This document shows, piece after piece, positions 33,700-45,420 of a stretch of DNA of 64,000 bases (position 1 is its first letter; each line of letters begins with the position of its first letter). Under the pieces are notes generated by a model, which was not told the origin of the DNA, searched no databases, and saw only the letters and a list, made by a program, of their open reading frames with translations. Origin of the DNA: Eulemur rufifrons (taxonomy: Eukaryota > Chordata > Mammalia > Primates > Lemuridae); NCBI RefSeq assembly GCF_041146395.1, contig NC_090999.1:72979001-73043000 (forward strand), given 5' to 3'. The position numbers were made by a program, and so were the translations under genes.

Positions 33700-34979
33700 G
33701 ATGTAGAAGTAATGTTTTCACCTTGTAAATACAGAAACTGAGAAGGAAGCTTGACATTTAAATAAAGGCTATTTTCACCACATATATACTGAGTCACTTG
33801 CTTTCTCTCTTTTGTTTAAAGTCTCAATCTCTCTCTCTCTCTCTCTCTCTCCCCCTTTCCCTCCCAATCTCATCTATTTTATCTACCTACCTACCTGCCT
33901 ACCTATTTAGTAACATTGATGTCTAAATATTATATATGAAACATAGATTGATAAGAGACAGAGAAATACAGAATTTATCATTTCTATTCAGTAGCAGATT
34001 GGAGAAAAGAATGTGCTCATAATGTTAGATGACATATAGATACATAGGAATTTTAAAAATCTCAGATTTATCAAGTGGAATTATACAATCAAGGAAAAGC
34101 GAAAAGGGCATTCATTTTTTTCTCCACTCAATCACTGGAATCTGATGTTTCATTAAGAAGACAAATTCCACTTAAAAATAAAGGATTTTAAGAAAGAGGA
34201 TGCTGAGACAAAAATCTGTAAATGCAATGCAAGTGTGTGTTATATTTATGGAATATAATTTAGCAAAATTGTACTATATGTACTTAAAAATCATAATCTT
34301 TTCCACAAAATATATATTGTAGATTAAGAAAATGTCCATGATACAGTAAAATAATATATTTTTAAATGAGAAAGAGAGAAAATAATGATGGAAGAATTAA
34401 ATAGATCAAAGAAGAAATATTTAGTTTAAAAAAATGGAGCCATCATATATTTGCTGGTGCTATTCAAATATAAGGGTCTGAACTTTCTAGTAACCAATAT
34501 GCAGAGTGTAACATGATCATTTCTTAGTGACATAATGCACATTGGGTGACAATAGGCAAGAAATGCAATGGGTTCCAAGATCCTTAACATATATGCACTC
34601 TTTGATTCATAGCATGCATTTCTAGAACCATATCCTAAGAAAATAATCTGAAATCTGAATGAAGAAATATGTTTAAAACTATTCATCAGAATGTCATTTA
34701 TCATAGCAAGTGATTGGATAAAGTTAAAATTTTCAGAAACAGAAGAATAATTAAATGTATTTTGGCACAGTCATATGATGAACTATAATCAAAACATATA
34801 TATATATTTTATATATATATACACAAATATATATATATATAATGTACTGAAAGTGGAAACACATTGTTCTGGGATCCCATGACTCTCACTAGTTCAGAGA
34901 CTCGGTTGAAATAGATGACTCAACAGCAGGTTATATTTATGCTAAAGTATACAGTGCAGGAATAGTAGGATAATATTAC
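33700..34979. other. AT-rich sequence with simple repeats
   Basis: A (TC)n tract lies at about 33828-33853, followed by TACC/TGCC units near 33882-33905. TA-rich runs lie at about 34797-34842. No gene or transposon was recognised. Confidence 0.55.
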
Positions 34980-35370
34980 ATTAGTCTACTTCAACTCCCA
35001 TAACAAAATACCACAGACTGGGTAGCTTAAACAACAGAAACTTCTCACAGTTGAGGAAGATAGAAGTCCAAGATTAAGGAGCTAGCTAAATTGGTTTCTG
35101 CTGAGACCTCGTTCTTTGGCTTGCAAATGGCTATTTTCTCTCTATATCCTCATGTGATTTTTTTTCTCTGTGTGCATGTCTCTGGTGTCACTCTTTCTTC
35201 TTATAAGGATGCTAGTCCTATTGGATTGGGGCCCCACTCCTATGACCTCATTTAACTTTAATTATCTCTTTAATAAGCTTATGTCTAAATACAGTCACAT
35301 TCTCAAGTATTGGAAATTAGAACTTCAACAAATGAATGTAGGGGACACGGTTCCATCCATGGCAAATATA
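34980..35370 (-). repeat. MLT1-type MaLR LTR, antisense
   Basis: The plus strand reads ATAACAAAATACCACAGACTG and GGTAGCTTAAACAACAGAAAC at the left, then AGATAGAAGTCCAAGATTAAGG, GGGGCCCCACTCCTATGACC, TAAATACAGTCACATTCTC, and a closing GGGGACACGGTTCCATCCATG. This is the reversed MLT1 layout. The 67-codon frame at 35170-35373 lies within it. Confidence 0.75.
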
Positions 35371-36099
35371 TAAATAAATGAAGACTTGATACGTTAGGTA
35401 TGTTTTCAAGTTTTCTTCAGGATCACATGAATTCACTTTTTCCTCCAGCTATATATCATTCCACTAGGGAAAGCTCTCTCAGTTCTGAGTTGAGAGTTCT
35501 TGAAAGGGAGCTGGTCATATAGGTAGATGACTAGCTATAGTGTAGACATCAATTCAGGCACCAGGTGCTCATTATGAATCTTTATGTCTATAAGCAATGT
35601 TGACAGTCTAGTGCATGCTGGCTCACTGCCTCAGGTATATGGAAAAACACCCTAATAAGTGATTATGTGCATGTTCCAGACATTTCCTTTCCTGAGTTTG
35701 GCCAAGGGCCATTGCCGTGGCTCTAGGCATTCCCACAGACAAGAATTGAACAAAACAAACCTGTCTCTTAACTTTTTCTTTTTACATAAAGCACAACTTT
35801 TTAAATAAATAATTATCTCAAATATAGAAAACATTTTTTAAAACAGAGGACCCAAAAAAAGAGATTCGAAAGAAATATATCAAATATTCAGAAGATTTTC
35901 TATAGCTGGTAAGATTGTAAGTGATTTTTTTTTTTTTTTTGAGGAAGCTGCCTGTGCAGTCTCCACGAATACCACACACCAAATACCGACTTCCTGTGTC
36001 AAATCCAGCAGTACTGTTCCAGTTTTCTCCATCCTATTTATGTGCACATGTGCATATTTTTATTAGATAATTAGCAGCTTGAAGGCAGAGCCCTGTTTT
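35371..36099. other. No feature recognised
   Basis: Mixed sequence. The T16 run at about 35925-35940 begins a stretch whose GC content rises toward the CpG-rich block. Confidence 0.5.
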
Positions 36100-36735
36100 A
36101 CAGGCTACAACCCGCAGGGCCCGAGACTCTGCCTGGCGCCTAAAAGGTCTGTACCGACTCAAACTATTAAATAGCACAAATGGAAGGTTTCATATGCATT
36201 GTTTCATTGAGTCCTTTCGGTAGCCCCACGAAGTATTTACCATTAATCATCCCCATTTTACAGATAATCAAAATGAGGCTCAGAGAGATTAAGTAGCCTG
36301 AGCAGATCACACGAGGGGAAAAGGGGCATAAGCCAGGATTCCACGCCTGATCTGTCTGGGCGCGAACACTCGTCTAACCACTCCCCACGGGGCGTGCTCA
36401 CTGCGCTCTCGTGATTACCACACACTTTCCTTTGGCTTTTGCCACAGGAGGCTCGAACTGGGTCCTGGAACCACGAAGTCACTGGGCAAGCCCAGAGACC
36501 TCTCATGAGGTTGGAAAAGCCTCGTCCACCAGCTAAGTTTAGACAAAACGCGCTGAATTGGAGGTTTTAGAGCTCGAGGCGAGATGTGGGGCGAAGAAAA
36601 CAGGCTCGTTGTGACCCAGGGGAGGTAGAATCTTCTCCCCACCAGGCGCTCTTCGGTGGCTGGTGGCTCAATGGGCCAGTCGGACGGAAAGATTTCCCGG
36701 CCTGTTTTCCTCAAGCAACCTGCGAGGAAAAAGCT
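36100..36735. promoter_or_regulatory. CpG-rich, higher-GC block; candidate CpG island or distal regulatory element
   Basis: By hand count about 30 CpG dinucleotides occur in some 630 bases, while most of the window outside Alus has almost none. GC content is roughly one half against about one third around it. The observed/expected CpG ratio is near 0.6-0.7 by rough estimate. Only 36200-36340 is explained by a repeat (MIR), so the CpGs at 36340-36735 are not Alu-derived. Two overlapping minus-strand frames (82 codons at 36258-36506, 99 codons at 36415-36714) lie here, but no domain is recognisable. An untranslated first exon, a CpG-island promoter of a noncoding RNA or an unmethylated enhancer are possible. 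A decaying GC-rich repeat is the alternative. Confidence 0.5.
36200..36340 (+). repeat. MIR SINE fragment
   Basis: TTTACCATTAATCATCCCC, CATTTTACAGATAATCAAAA and TGAGGCTCAGAGAGATTAAG match the MIR core and 3' half closely for such an old family. The relative conservation is notable because MIRs near regulatory elements are sometimes preserved. Confidence 0.75.
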
Positions 36736-36749
36736 AGGTGATGATTTTT

Positions 36750-37495
36750 TTTTTTTTATAATACTATAATATGCTTTCTAAATTTTCCATAGATAAAATA
36801 AATTACTGCTTTATTCAAGAAATATTAACATTTCCATGCAAAGTTTAATGAAAAAATTTTATCCAGTTTTATCTATGCTTGAGAAGTTGATGTCTCACTT
36901 TTTCATACAAATCTCTTTTGCAATTTTCTTTTGACCTTTCCGTATATTGTTGTCAAGTTAATGGCTGGTTCCACCCCTCTACATCCTTTCTGAGTGAATC
37001 ATAATTGTAAGTGGAGTCCAGTATGATTCATGTATTTTATATGAAGATTTTGCCCTCCCTAGAACGATTACTCTCACTAACCTCCCACTATGCTGCAATC
37101 TCTTTTAAAGATTATTTTGAGTGAGAAACATCATGAGAAAATATGGGTAGAGTTAAAAAAAGTTAATCAATAAAGAATTTTGGTGCAGAGGGAGTTTCCT
37201 AAAGAAATGCCTATTGAAGCATGCCTGCTTGAGAAGTTTTGTAGTACTACAGGCCTGCCTCTGCCACTCCTCGTCCTCATTCAGTGTAAATCCTTGAGAG
37301 AAACAGTGCTGGCTTTGTCTCCTCTATTTATTTAATACTGGTACTATCATTGTCAGGAGGGAAACCACAGAGAAAAGTGAATCACTCTCTTCGTAGTGCT
37401 TGAAACTTGATTTGGCAATCAGGAAAGCCTATAGCTTTTACTGAACTGGAGCTAGAAAATTTGGGTGATGGTGTCATAATGTTAAAATACTTTAC
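36750..37495. other. AT-rich sequence, no feature recognised
   Basis: Composition drops back to AT-rich directly after the T11 run at about 36746-36757. No gene or transposon was recognised. Confidence 0.5.
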
Positions 37496-37499
37496 TATC

Positions 37500-38125
37500 T
37501 CTCCATCGCCTATGTGATGAAGGAGGAACTCTTCAGCTTGACATAGAAGTCAATTTATAATGTGAGTCCTCCTTTTCTTTTCTGTCTATTCCCCATCACT
37601 CTCCAATACACAGCCAGTGCTCCAGGCTTGACATATTTCTATTCTTAGTGTGTTCCATCCTTTCTCCAAATGCATGCTTTGCACTCGTTATTTTGTCTGA
37701 AACTTCTGGGTTCACCTAGTGAATTTTCCTGAATGAGGTCAAATACTATCTGTCCCATAAAGATTTCTATGACTCCTCCTACCCCCATCAGAGTCAGGAA
37801 CATCTTTGTGCACCCTGAGAGGGAAGGAATTGTTCTACTGTAGCATCCATTATAATGTATTGCAAATCTGTATACATAGGTTCTAGTAGTTACTTGAGGC
37901 CAAAGACCTTATTTTATTTAGTTTCCTGCCTACAATGCCTGGCACAGAGTTGTTCTACTGTAGCATCCATTATAATGTATTGCAAATCTATGTACATAGG
38001 TTCTAATAGTTACTTGAGGCCAAGGACCTTATTTTATTTCTTTTCCTGCCTTCAATGCCTAGCACAGAGTGGGTTGTATAAAATATACTCCGTAAGTTGT
38101 TGGTTACTTAATAAATACGCCAAAG
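37500..38125 (+). repeat. L2-like LINE relic containing a tandem duplication
   Basis: The text has the character of L2 3' coding and UTR sequence: TTCACCTAGTGAATTTTCCT, GAATGAGGTCAAATACTATC, then GAGGCCAAGGACCTTATTTT and CAATGCCTAGCACAGAG. An L2/MIR-type tail describing these last blocks is expected once but appears twice because of an internal 120-bp duplication. Confidence 0.55.
37831..38070 (+). repeat. Tandem duplication, 2 x 120 bp
   Basis: Unit 1 is 37831-37950 and unit 2 is 37951-38070, both starting TGTTCTACTGTAGCATCCAT and ending GCACAGAGT. About 9-10 differences by eye give around 8% divergence. The unit length is divisible by three, so a 98-codon chance frame (37855-38151) shows the same 40-residue block twice. 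Confidence 0.95.
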
Positions 38126-41100
38126 TAGATGTGTTTACAAGGACTCCATGACAACTAACAGATGTCAAGTAATAAGCAAATAAAAATTTAAATGAGTAAG
38201 TTAAATGAATTTTCAAACTGTGGGAAGCTGAGGTTCCTTATCAGGGAATAAAATATTAGGCGCTTTCTTGGGTCTTCCTAGGAACTGAAATAAAAAGCAA
38301 AATTACCAAAACTTGGTTTATTTTATAGACTGAGACTTTTGTCCCTCCTCATTAAATACTCACTTTTCTCCTGTGAAATTCAAGTACTTTTTTCAAATCA
38401 CACAAGAATAGAGTAAAAGTGAGAAAGCAATTCTGTGGGCATCAGCTTCTGTACCAGTAACCCTATAGTTTTAGCAAAATGTGTTTTTCAAACATTTCTT
38501 TCCTCTCTATTCCCCCACCCCTAAAACAAAGAAATGAACAAATAATGTGTCTCTTCAATAAAACACAATTTCGACATTTTAATGAATGTTTATAGAATGG
38601 CTATGGCAAATTCCAAGAAATGCTTAATATATTATAATCAATTACATATATTTACACAGATTATTACTTCAGAAGAAAAATATTTCTTAAAAGGAAATTA
38701 TTTTAGAGGAGGTAAAAACTTTATAAATATTTTTAAGCAGAACATTCTAATGAAATAATTTTTTCCATTCTCACATTATATTAAATACATTTTATGGAAA
38801 ATTTGAATCAATTTAATTGAAAAATACCATATTTCATTAAAACAGATGTTTATGTATGTTCATGAATAAGATAGTAAAATTTTCTTCTTCTCAAGAATTG
38901 GATGTTTTGATGAATTTCCTAAAAGAAAAATCTACCAGTTCTTATAAAATAAAAAAGTTTAATTTGTAAAAGAATATTCTGCTGTATTTTTACAGATGAA
39001 AAGCCCCTGCTTTGAAGCAAATCACTTCACTTATTGGATAAGAGAAAGATAGCATATACTAACTAAATATGTAAGTTGTCATTTCAGTCTTAAATTTATT
39101 ATAGAAATATTGAAGGACTAACTCAATTTTAGCTGATTTCCAAACAATAGTATCAGAACTCGTACTTAGAAATTTAGGTTTAGATTATATCTCACTGTTA
39201 TCATATATTCTTCTAAGTGTGATAGCAGATTGAGGAAAATTGTTTTGACTCCATTATAGAATACTGTTACTATGCTCTATTATAATATTATTCTTCCATA
39301 ACTATTAATATAATGATGAACTATATAATACCCAGGCAATTATAAGAAGCTGTTAATTGTATTTAATCAAATCAAACAATTCTAATGGCTTATATGCAAA
39401 TATAAAATATTACAAGAAAAACCTGTGTACATCTGGGCATTCAACTTATCTTCTTCAGGCTTCTAACATAATTTATGCTTCAAATATTCAATCAATAACC
39501 AGAAAATCTCTTTTATATTAAAGGAACTCTTATTATATTAATTTTAAGCAAAGAAAACTGAGGCTCCAACATATTTATAGCTGTCCAGAAATAATAAGAG
39601 ATAGATCTAGGATTCAAATCCCAAATTTATTTGATCTAAAATAGAAATTCTTTCTATTATATCCCTTAAGGATTGTTTCTCATCTCAAAATCTGAGGAAC
39701 AATAATTTAATTGGTGAATATAATACTTTTACTATCCAACTTCTCAAAATATTTTAATTAATTGCCTCTTCCTTGCATAAATTTTATCTAGAAATGTTAA
39801 CTTTAATTTTAAATTCAATATGGGAATCCTCAAATAGCAAATTGAGTTATAGAAATAAAACATACAGAACCCAATTTAATTACAATGTAAGGTAGAGCTA
39901 GATAAGCTGCCAAATTTTAATGTAGATTCTATAAGTTATGAAAAATCAAAGGAAAGCTAGGTTTCTGTATATGAAATGAATACATAAGGAACCTACAAAA
40001 AGTTGAATTCTAAAATAAAGAAAAAATATGGCCATACTTGTTGTATAAGGGAAATAAAGACTGTTGACAAAAGACTGTGGGATTTGCTACTTTTTTTTTT
40101 TATTTTCAACATACAGATTAAAGAGAACCAGTTCCTAGCTCCTAAGTTCTTCAACAGCTAGATGCACTACTTATCAAATAAGAGATCTATATATACTTTT
40201 TTGTAACCAGAGAGTTATGTAGAAAAGGAAGCTGGGTGAAGATTATATATATAACCCATTCACAAATTATACAAATCCTTCTTTCATCTCCAAGAATACT
40301 AAGATTTGGAACATCAGTGGTTTTTGAGATTGATGCCAAATTCATAAAGAATACTGATAGGCTTTGGCAAACAGGTTGTCGGCATGGAATTCTGGGTACT
40401 ACAGAAATCTAAAAGAGATAATCCCAAGCTTGAGGAATTTCTTACAACAAAAAGGGGAAGAGCAAGTGTGAATGTGTGTTAGTGCATTGTGCTTTCATTT
40501 GTTAATAGGTTGTCTCAAAATTACTAGGTTCATTTTAATGTGAGAAAAATATATCTAAGCTTTTATTTTTAGCTCCTATGAAACGGCCACTTCATTTGCT
40601 AAGCTTTATCTTTTAGAACTTAAATTAGTTTTAAAACAGAAATGATTTCAGAATATTTATATTATCCCATCCTTTATCATTAAATACTTGTCTGTACCTG
40701 TATCCTGAATATTTCATACTTTTTAAAGTAATATGTATATTTTTTAGAAAATTCACATATTCATTCTGTAAATGTTTGGAGAATGTACAGTTATATGAAA
40801 AAATAGAAATTAAGCTCTTCCCTCATTTTGCCATCCTTCAAATATACTTCACAGTAGAAGCCCATGTTTTCAATGTTCATCTGTTCCAAAAAGGGCAAAG
40901 CTGGAGTATTTTAACCTTTATTATTATTTGACAAAGAGGGATACGATTACAATCAAAATTCCATGGAGTATACAGCATGCAAGCTGGTTGTGAGTTTAGC
41001 ATTTTTCTCTAGGGTCTTATTTCAGTGTTCTTACTCTTAGGTCTGTATCTAGTCTTCTTTCCTTTCTCTTTTTTAAAGGCATTCTCATATAATGCTTTGG

Positions 41101-43280
41101 AAATGATATTATACGCTAATAGTCTATTACTTTGTTTTTTGTAGTTCAGTTCTAAATTAACTTGTAAAGTTTAACGCAAAGCAACTTATACATTCATTAA
41201 GCAATTAAAAATGCTGTACTTTAAAATATCATAGCACATCATATAAAGTCTATATATATTCCAATACTTGACATATAGTAGGTATCCAACAAATATCCAT
41301 TAAAGGAATAAAGATTCATAATGTCGAAGCTGTTTTGCTTGTTTGTTTTTTGTTTGGTTATTTGTTTAGATCTAGAGCATTTTATGGCCTGACAAACCGT
41401 AAGTTAACACAGGCTTTGGTCTTCTCACTCTGCTGAAGAGCAGGTGGCCTTAATCTTCAGCACTAACCACAGAGATTCAAGTTGAAAATACCCATAAAAT
41501 CGCATATTTCTGAAGAGTTCACTATCTACTTTTTAATTTTCCATTGCTTCCAATGATTTGTTCTATATTTAAAGGAGTTAGAGAAAAACAATGTGGTAGA
41601 TTCAGATGCCTGTTTCAAACTATCATTGCATATCTTTAGGAATCTAGGATGAGGATGATTATATTTTAGTGAAGAAACCAAAGAGTAGCAAATTAATCTC
41701 TGTCAAAATCTTACATGGCTCTGAACCATGTAGGAAATTTTCATAACTCATCTAAAATATAGATATTTTAATTCCATGTTCTGGTTATTTATGTTTCATG
41801 CACAGAACTTTTTAAAATAATTACTATGAATATATGCAATACATACCTCTATTTCCTTTTTCCCAAATTTTGTTGTCTTTCTCTGCCTTTCATAGCCTAT
41901 CTTCCAAAACACTGTTCCAAGGACAAGTCAGTAGAAAATTAAGTGAATGATCTCCTCTTTCCTATCAGTAAATAACGGGATAGATAATTTATTTAGTAAT
42001 TATTTTAAAATAGTTTTTTGAACATCTGAAAGCACTGATAATATATTGAGTCACTAGTTTTTTTATTATATGTTCTTTCTTATATTAAAACCAAAACAAA
42101 GTATTTGTAACAATTCATACTTTGAAGTAAAAGTAATTTGACACCCACCTAAGGCTACCATTTTTTTAAACCAAGTGAGAGACAAAGTTTTAATGTGTTT
42201 CTCTCTATTATAAAGATTTTTTTTTCCTCTTAAAGTATCTTCAAAGAGTTCTTACAGGCTACCTAAAATTCCATTAAAGTCCTGGAACAAAGATAAATGA
42301 GCTACCTACTCAAGGTATTACAAGACCAATTAGCAACATATAAAATATAAATATGTTCATAAATACATTAAAATGGAGCCTTTAGGAGAAGTAGGTCAAT
42401 GGCAAGTTTTGACAGTTTTGAAAATGAATGAGATTTACAAGGTTAAGCACCTTGGAAGACTGTGAAATAATTATTTTTTTAAAAAGGACAATATGTTACA
42501 TTTTATAAAGGATATTTTATAACTGAGGATTGGCTCAACTACAAAAGGATGAACTCCAAATACTAAAGTCTCTAAATTGGGCTTATTGTCTTTAATTTCC
42601 CCACACCTCTCCAGTACAACCCAACACAACTCCCAACATTCTATAGTGTCAGAATTTGACCTTTCTGTGAAAATGTGCAATGCTCTAGATTGCCTCCCCC
42701 TCTACAATTACTTAGTTTTTCACATGATCATTTATTTTTTGCTCTGGGAAAAATGTATATTCTTTCCCAGTTTCACAGTCTTTCATGAATATTATCAAAC
42801 CCATGTTGTCCCATCTCTTATAAGAATTAATTTTTTCCGTTAACTCTCCCTCTCACACTTGTTTTATGATTCTATTTCTTCTCATTATTAACTCAGAAGA
42901 ATAGTCCATACTTAAGCCTCCCAATTCCTCATGTTCTTATCATATCTGGACTAATTATCATAGGATTTAAGCTATCACCACTGCACTGAAATTTTATTTC
43001 CAAATCATAAGTGAAAATTAAAAGTATCCATACTCCTAGGAAAATACCCATTGTTTGCTTTGCAACAATGGAAGCAGTTCTTTCGACATCAAATATTCAA
43101 TCAGTCCCTTTTAGAAACTCTTCTGCCCTTGCTTAAGTGTACCAATTACTAAACTCAAAGGCTTCTAAAACACCATGTAAGAAGACTTCTCTACTTTGCT
43201 CAGTAAAATTGTGTCTCACAATTATGATTCTTTCATGTTTATGTAAGAAGTACGTTCAGGTTTCACTTCCAGATATTAAG
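38126..43280. other. Long AT-rich unique-looking sequence, no feature recognised
   Basis: About 5.2 kb, the longest stretch without a recognisable transposon. Small frames (for example 42471-42680 and 42577-42843) show no domains. Undetected conserved noncoding elements or small exons cannot be excluded by reading alone. Confidence 0.5.
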
Positions 43281-43281
43281 T

Positions 43282-43712
43282 GGTGGACTCTTCCCTCAGA
43301 AAATGCTCAACATCACTAATCATCAGGGATATGCAAATTAAAACTACAGTAAGATATCACCTTATCCCTGTCAGAATGGCCATTATTAAAAAGTCAAAAA
43401 ATAATGGATGTTGATGAGGATGCAGAGAGAAAAGAATGCTTATACATGGTTGGCAAGATGGCAAATTAGTATAACCTTTATGGAAAACAATATGGAGATT
43501 TCCTCAAAGAAATAGATAGAGACTTACCATTTGATCCAGCAATCCCATTACTGGGCATATACCCAAAGGAAAAGAAGTCATTTTGTAAAAAAGACACCTG
43601 CACCTCCTTTACTGCAGTACAATTCACAATCCCAAAGACATGGAGTCAACCTATGTGCTCATCAATTCATGAATGGATTAAGAAAAGATGGTATATATGT
43701 ATTATGGAGTAT
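43282..43712 (+). mobile_element. L1 ORF2 C-terminal fragment, sense
   Basis: AAAATGCTCAACATCACTAA, TCATCAGGGATATGCAAAT, TTTGATCCAGCAATCCCATT and CTGGGCATATACCCAAAGG match the last part of L1 ORF2, also seen in the young copy at 18190-18620. Stops and indels break the frame. It is cut off at both ends; an antisense MLT2-like fragment follows at 43716. Confidence 0.85.
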
Positions 43713-43715
43713 ATA

Positions 43716-44035
43716 TTGAGATCCAGTAAGAGCCAATCAATGTCTCAGTTCAGGTTCAAAAGCAGGAAAAAAGCCAATGTCCTAGTTCAAAGGCCATAAG
43801 GCAGAAAGAATTCTCTTTTACTTGGGGGCAGGGTCAGCTTTTTTGTTTTATTTAGTTTTTCAACTAATTGCATGAGACACCCACATTATGAAAGACAGTC
43901 TGCTTTAAGTGTACTGATTAAATATTAATCTCATCCAAAAAGGAAACACCCTCACAGACACACCCAACATAGTGTTCGCAAACTTCTGTGTACCCAGTGG
44001 CTTAGTCAAGTTGACATATAAAAGTAACCATCATG
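43716..44035 (-). repeat. MLT2-like LTR fragment, antisense
   Basis: The plus strand shows the reversed LTR: GTCTCAGTTCAGGTTCAAAA, GAAAGAATTCTCTTTTACTTG, CAACTAATTGCATGAGACACC, then TAGTCAAGTTGACATATAAAA and AACCATCATGA at the reversed LTR start. Confidence 0.7.
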
Positions 44036-44089
44036 ATCATTAACTCAGAAAGCCCCTTGTTATCAGCCAGTCACACTTCTCACAAAGTT

Positions 44090-44870
44090 AAAGACCATTG
44101 TGACTTGTGTCGCTTTATATTATTGTTGCCTGTTAATAGATTTATGTAAATGAGAAGACTTATGCACAGAGTATGCATTTTTTGTCTGCTTCTTTGATAG
44201 AATATTATATTTGTAAAATTTATGTATTTTGTGTGTAGCAGTAGTAGATCATAATTTATTATATGACCACTATAAAATATATCTTATACTGTTAATTTCT
44301 ATTTGGATGGTCTCTAGACCAGAGAGATTATGAACAATGTTCCTATAAACATTCTAGTAGTTGTCTTTTAGAAAATTTATATGGCCATTTCTATTTCGTA
44401 TATATCATACCGGAGAATTGCTAGGTATTAATAGTAGTATATGTGTTTCTCAGCTCTAGTAGAAACTAAGGAGTAGTTTTTCAAAGTGGTTGTACCAGTT
44501 TACACTCTTGGCAACATTGCATTAGTGCTCACATTGTTTTACATCCTTGCCAAAAATTGTATTATTTATTTTTTTAATTTTAGCTATTCTGAGGTATGTG
44601 TAGAGTTATCAAATTGTATCTTGTATTTCAGTTTTACTTTTCCTTCCACTAGTAAGTAATAAAGTTTAAAATTTTCAGGTGTTTATAGGACATTTGGTTA
44701 TCTTGTTTAAGAATGCCTTTTCCACATCCCAGATCATGCTTAATTATGTTGTATTTCTTTTTCTTATTGATTTGTAGCAGGTCTTTACAAATTTTCTCCA
44801 CATATAATTTGTCAATTAGCATATTGAGGCTAACTTTTCTTTTCTATAGCTTTTCTTTTTGCTACACACC
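44090..44870 (-). mobile_element. L1M 3' fragment, antisense
   Basis: The plus strand matches reversed L1 ORF2 and 3' end: GAACAATGTTCCTATAAACAT, AAAGTGGTTGTACCAGTTTA, ACATCCTTGCCAAAAATTG and TTTAGCTATTCTGAGGTATG, then a CTTATTGATTTGTAGCAGG block. It is old and diverged. Confidence 0.75.
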
Positions 44871-44874
44871 CAGT

Positions 44875-45420
44875 CAAAGAGCAAAATAAAAAGAACTGCA
44901 AACAACAAATGTTGGTGAAAATATAAAACAAATGGGACATTTCAGGTGCAGATGCAAAACCACTCAGGAAAAAGATTGTGTGGTTTTTATTGAAAGTTAA
45001 ACACGAGTCTATTCTATGATCCTATGACTCCTAAGCCTCTCTCTGAGTGTATATATTTATAAATTAACTATTAATATTACTATCTCAGAAACATTTTGGT
45101 GAGTAAAAGAAGCCAGACACAAAAACCTACATACTGCATGATTCTATTTATATTATATCCCGGAAGAGGAAAAAAAAAAAAAAAACCCTATAGATAATAG
45201 AAATCAGACCATTGGTTGTTTGGAAGTGGGTGACTTAAAAAAAAAAAGCATGAAGAACTTTAGAAACTTTCTGAGATTACAGTAAATTTATGTGTCTCGA
45301 TAGTGACATGAGTCAAATGAATGTATGTATTTATCAAAATAGACCAACTTAATATTCATCCATTTTCAGTTTGAAAGGTGTATCTATTAAAAACCTAAAT
45401 TAAAGCAAAATTAAAAGTTT
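44875..45420 (+). mobile_element. L1M 3' fragment, sense, head-to-head with the antisense piece
   Basis: AAAGAACTGCAAACAACAAA, TTATTGAAAGTTAAACACG, GAGTAAAAGAAGCCAGACAC and CATGATTCTATTTATATTA follow the sense L1 3' end. It begins about where the antisense piece stops. This could be an inverted (twin-primed) insertion or two separate fragments. Confidence 0.6.

Noticed and set aside
36258..36714. Overlapping 82- and 99-codon minus-strand frames in the CpG-rich block, as a possible exon
   Set aside because: Few stops are expected by chance in GC-richer DNA. No domain, strong splice sites or Kozak start was seen. The block is kept as a regulatory candidate only.
37831..38070. CRISPR-like or protein repeat array
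   Set aside because: There are only two long adjacent units without spacers. The repeated 40-residue block merely reflects the DNA duplication.
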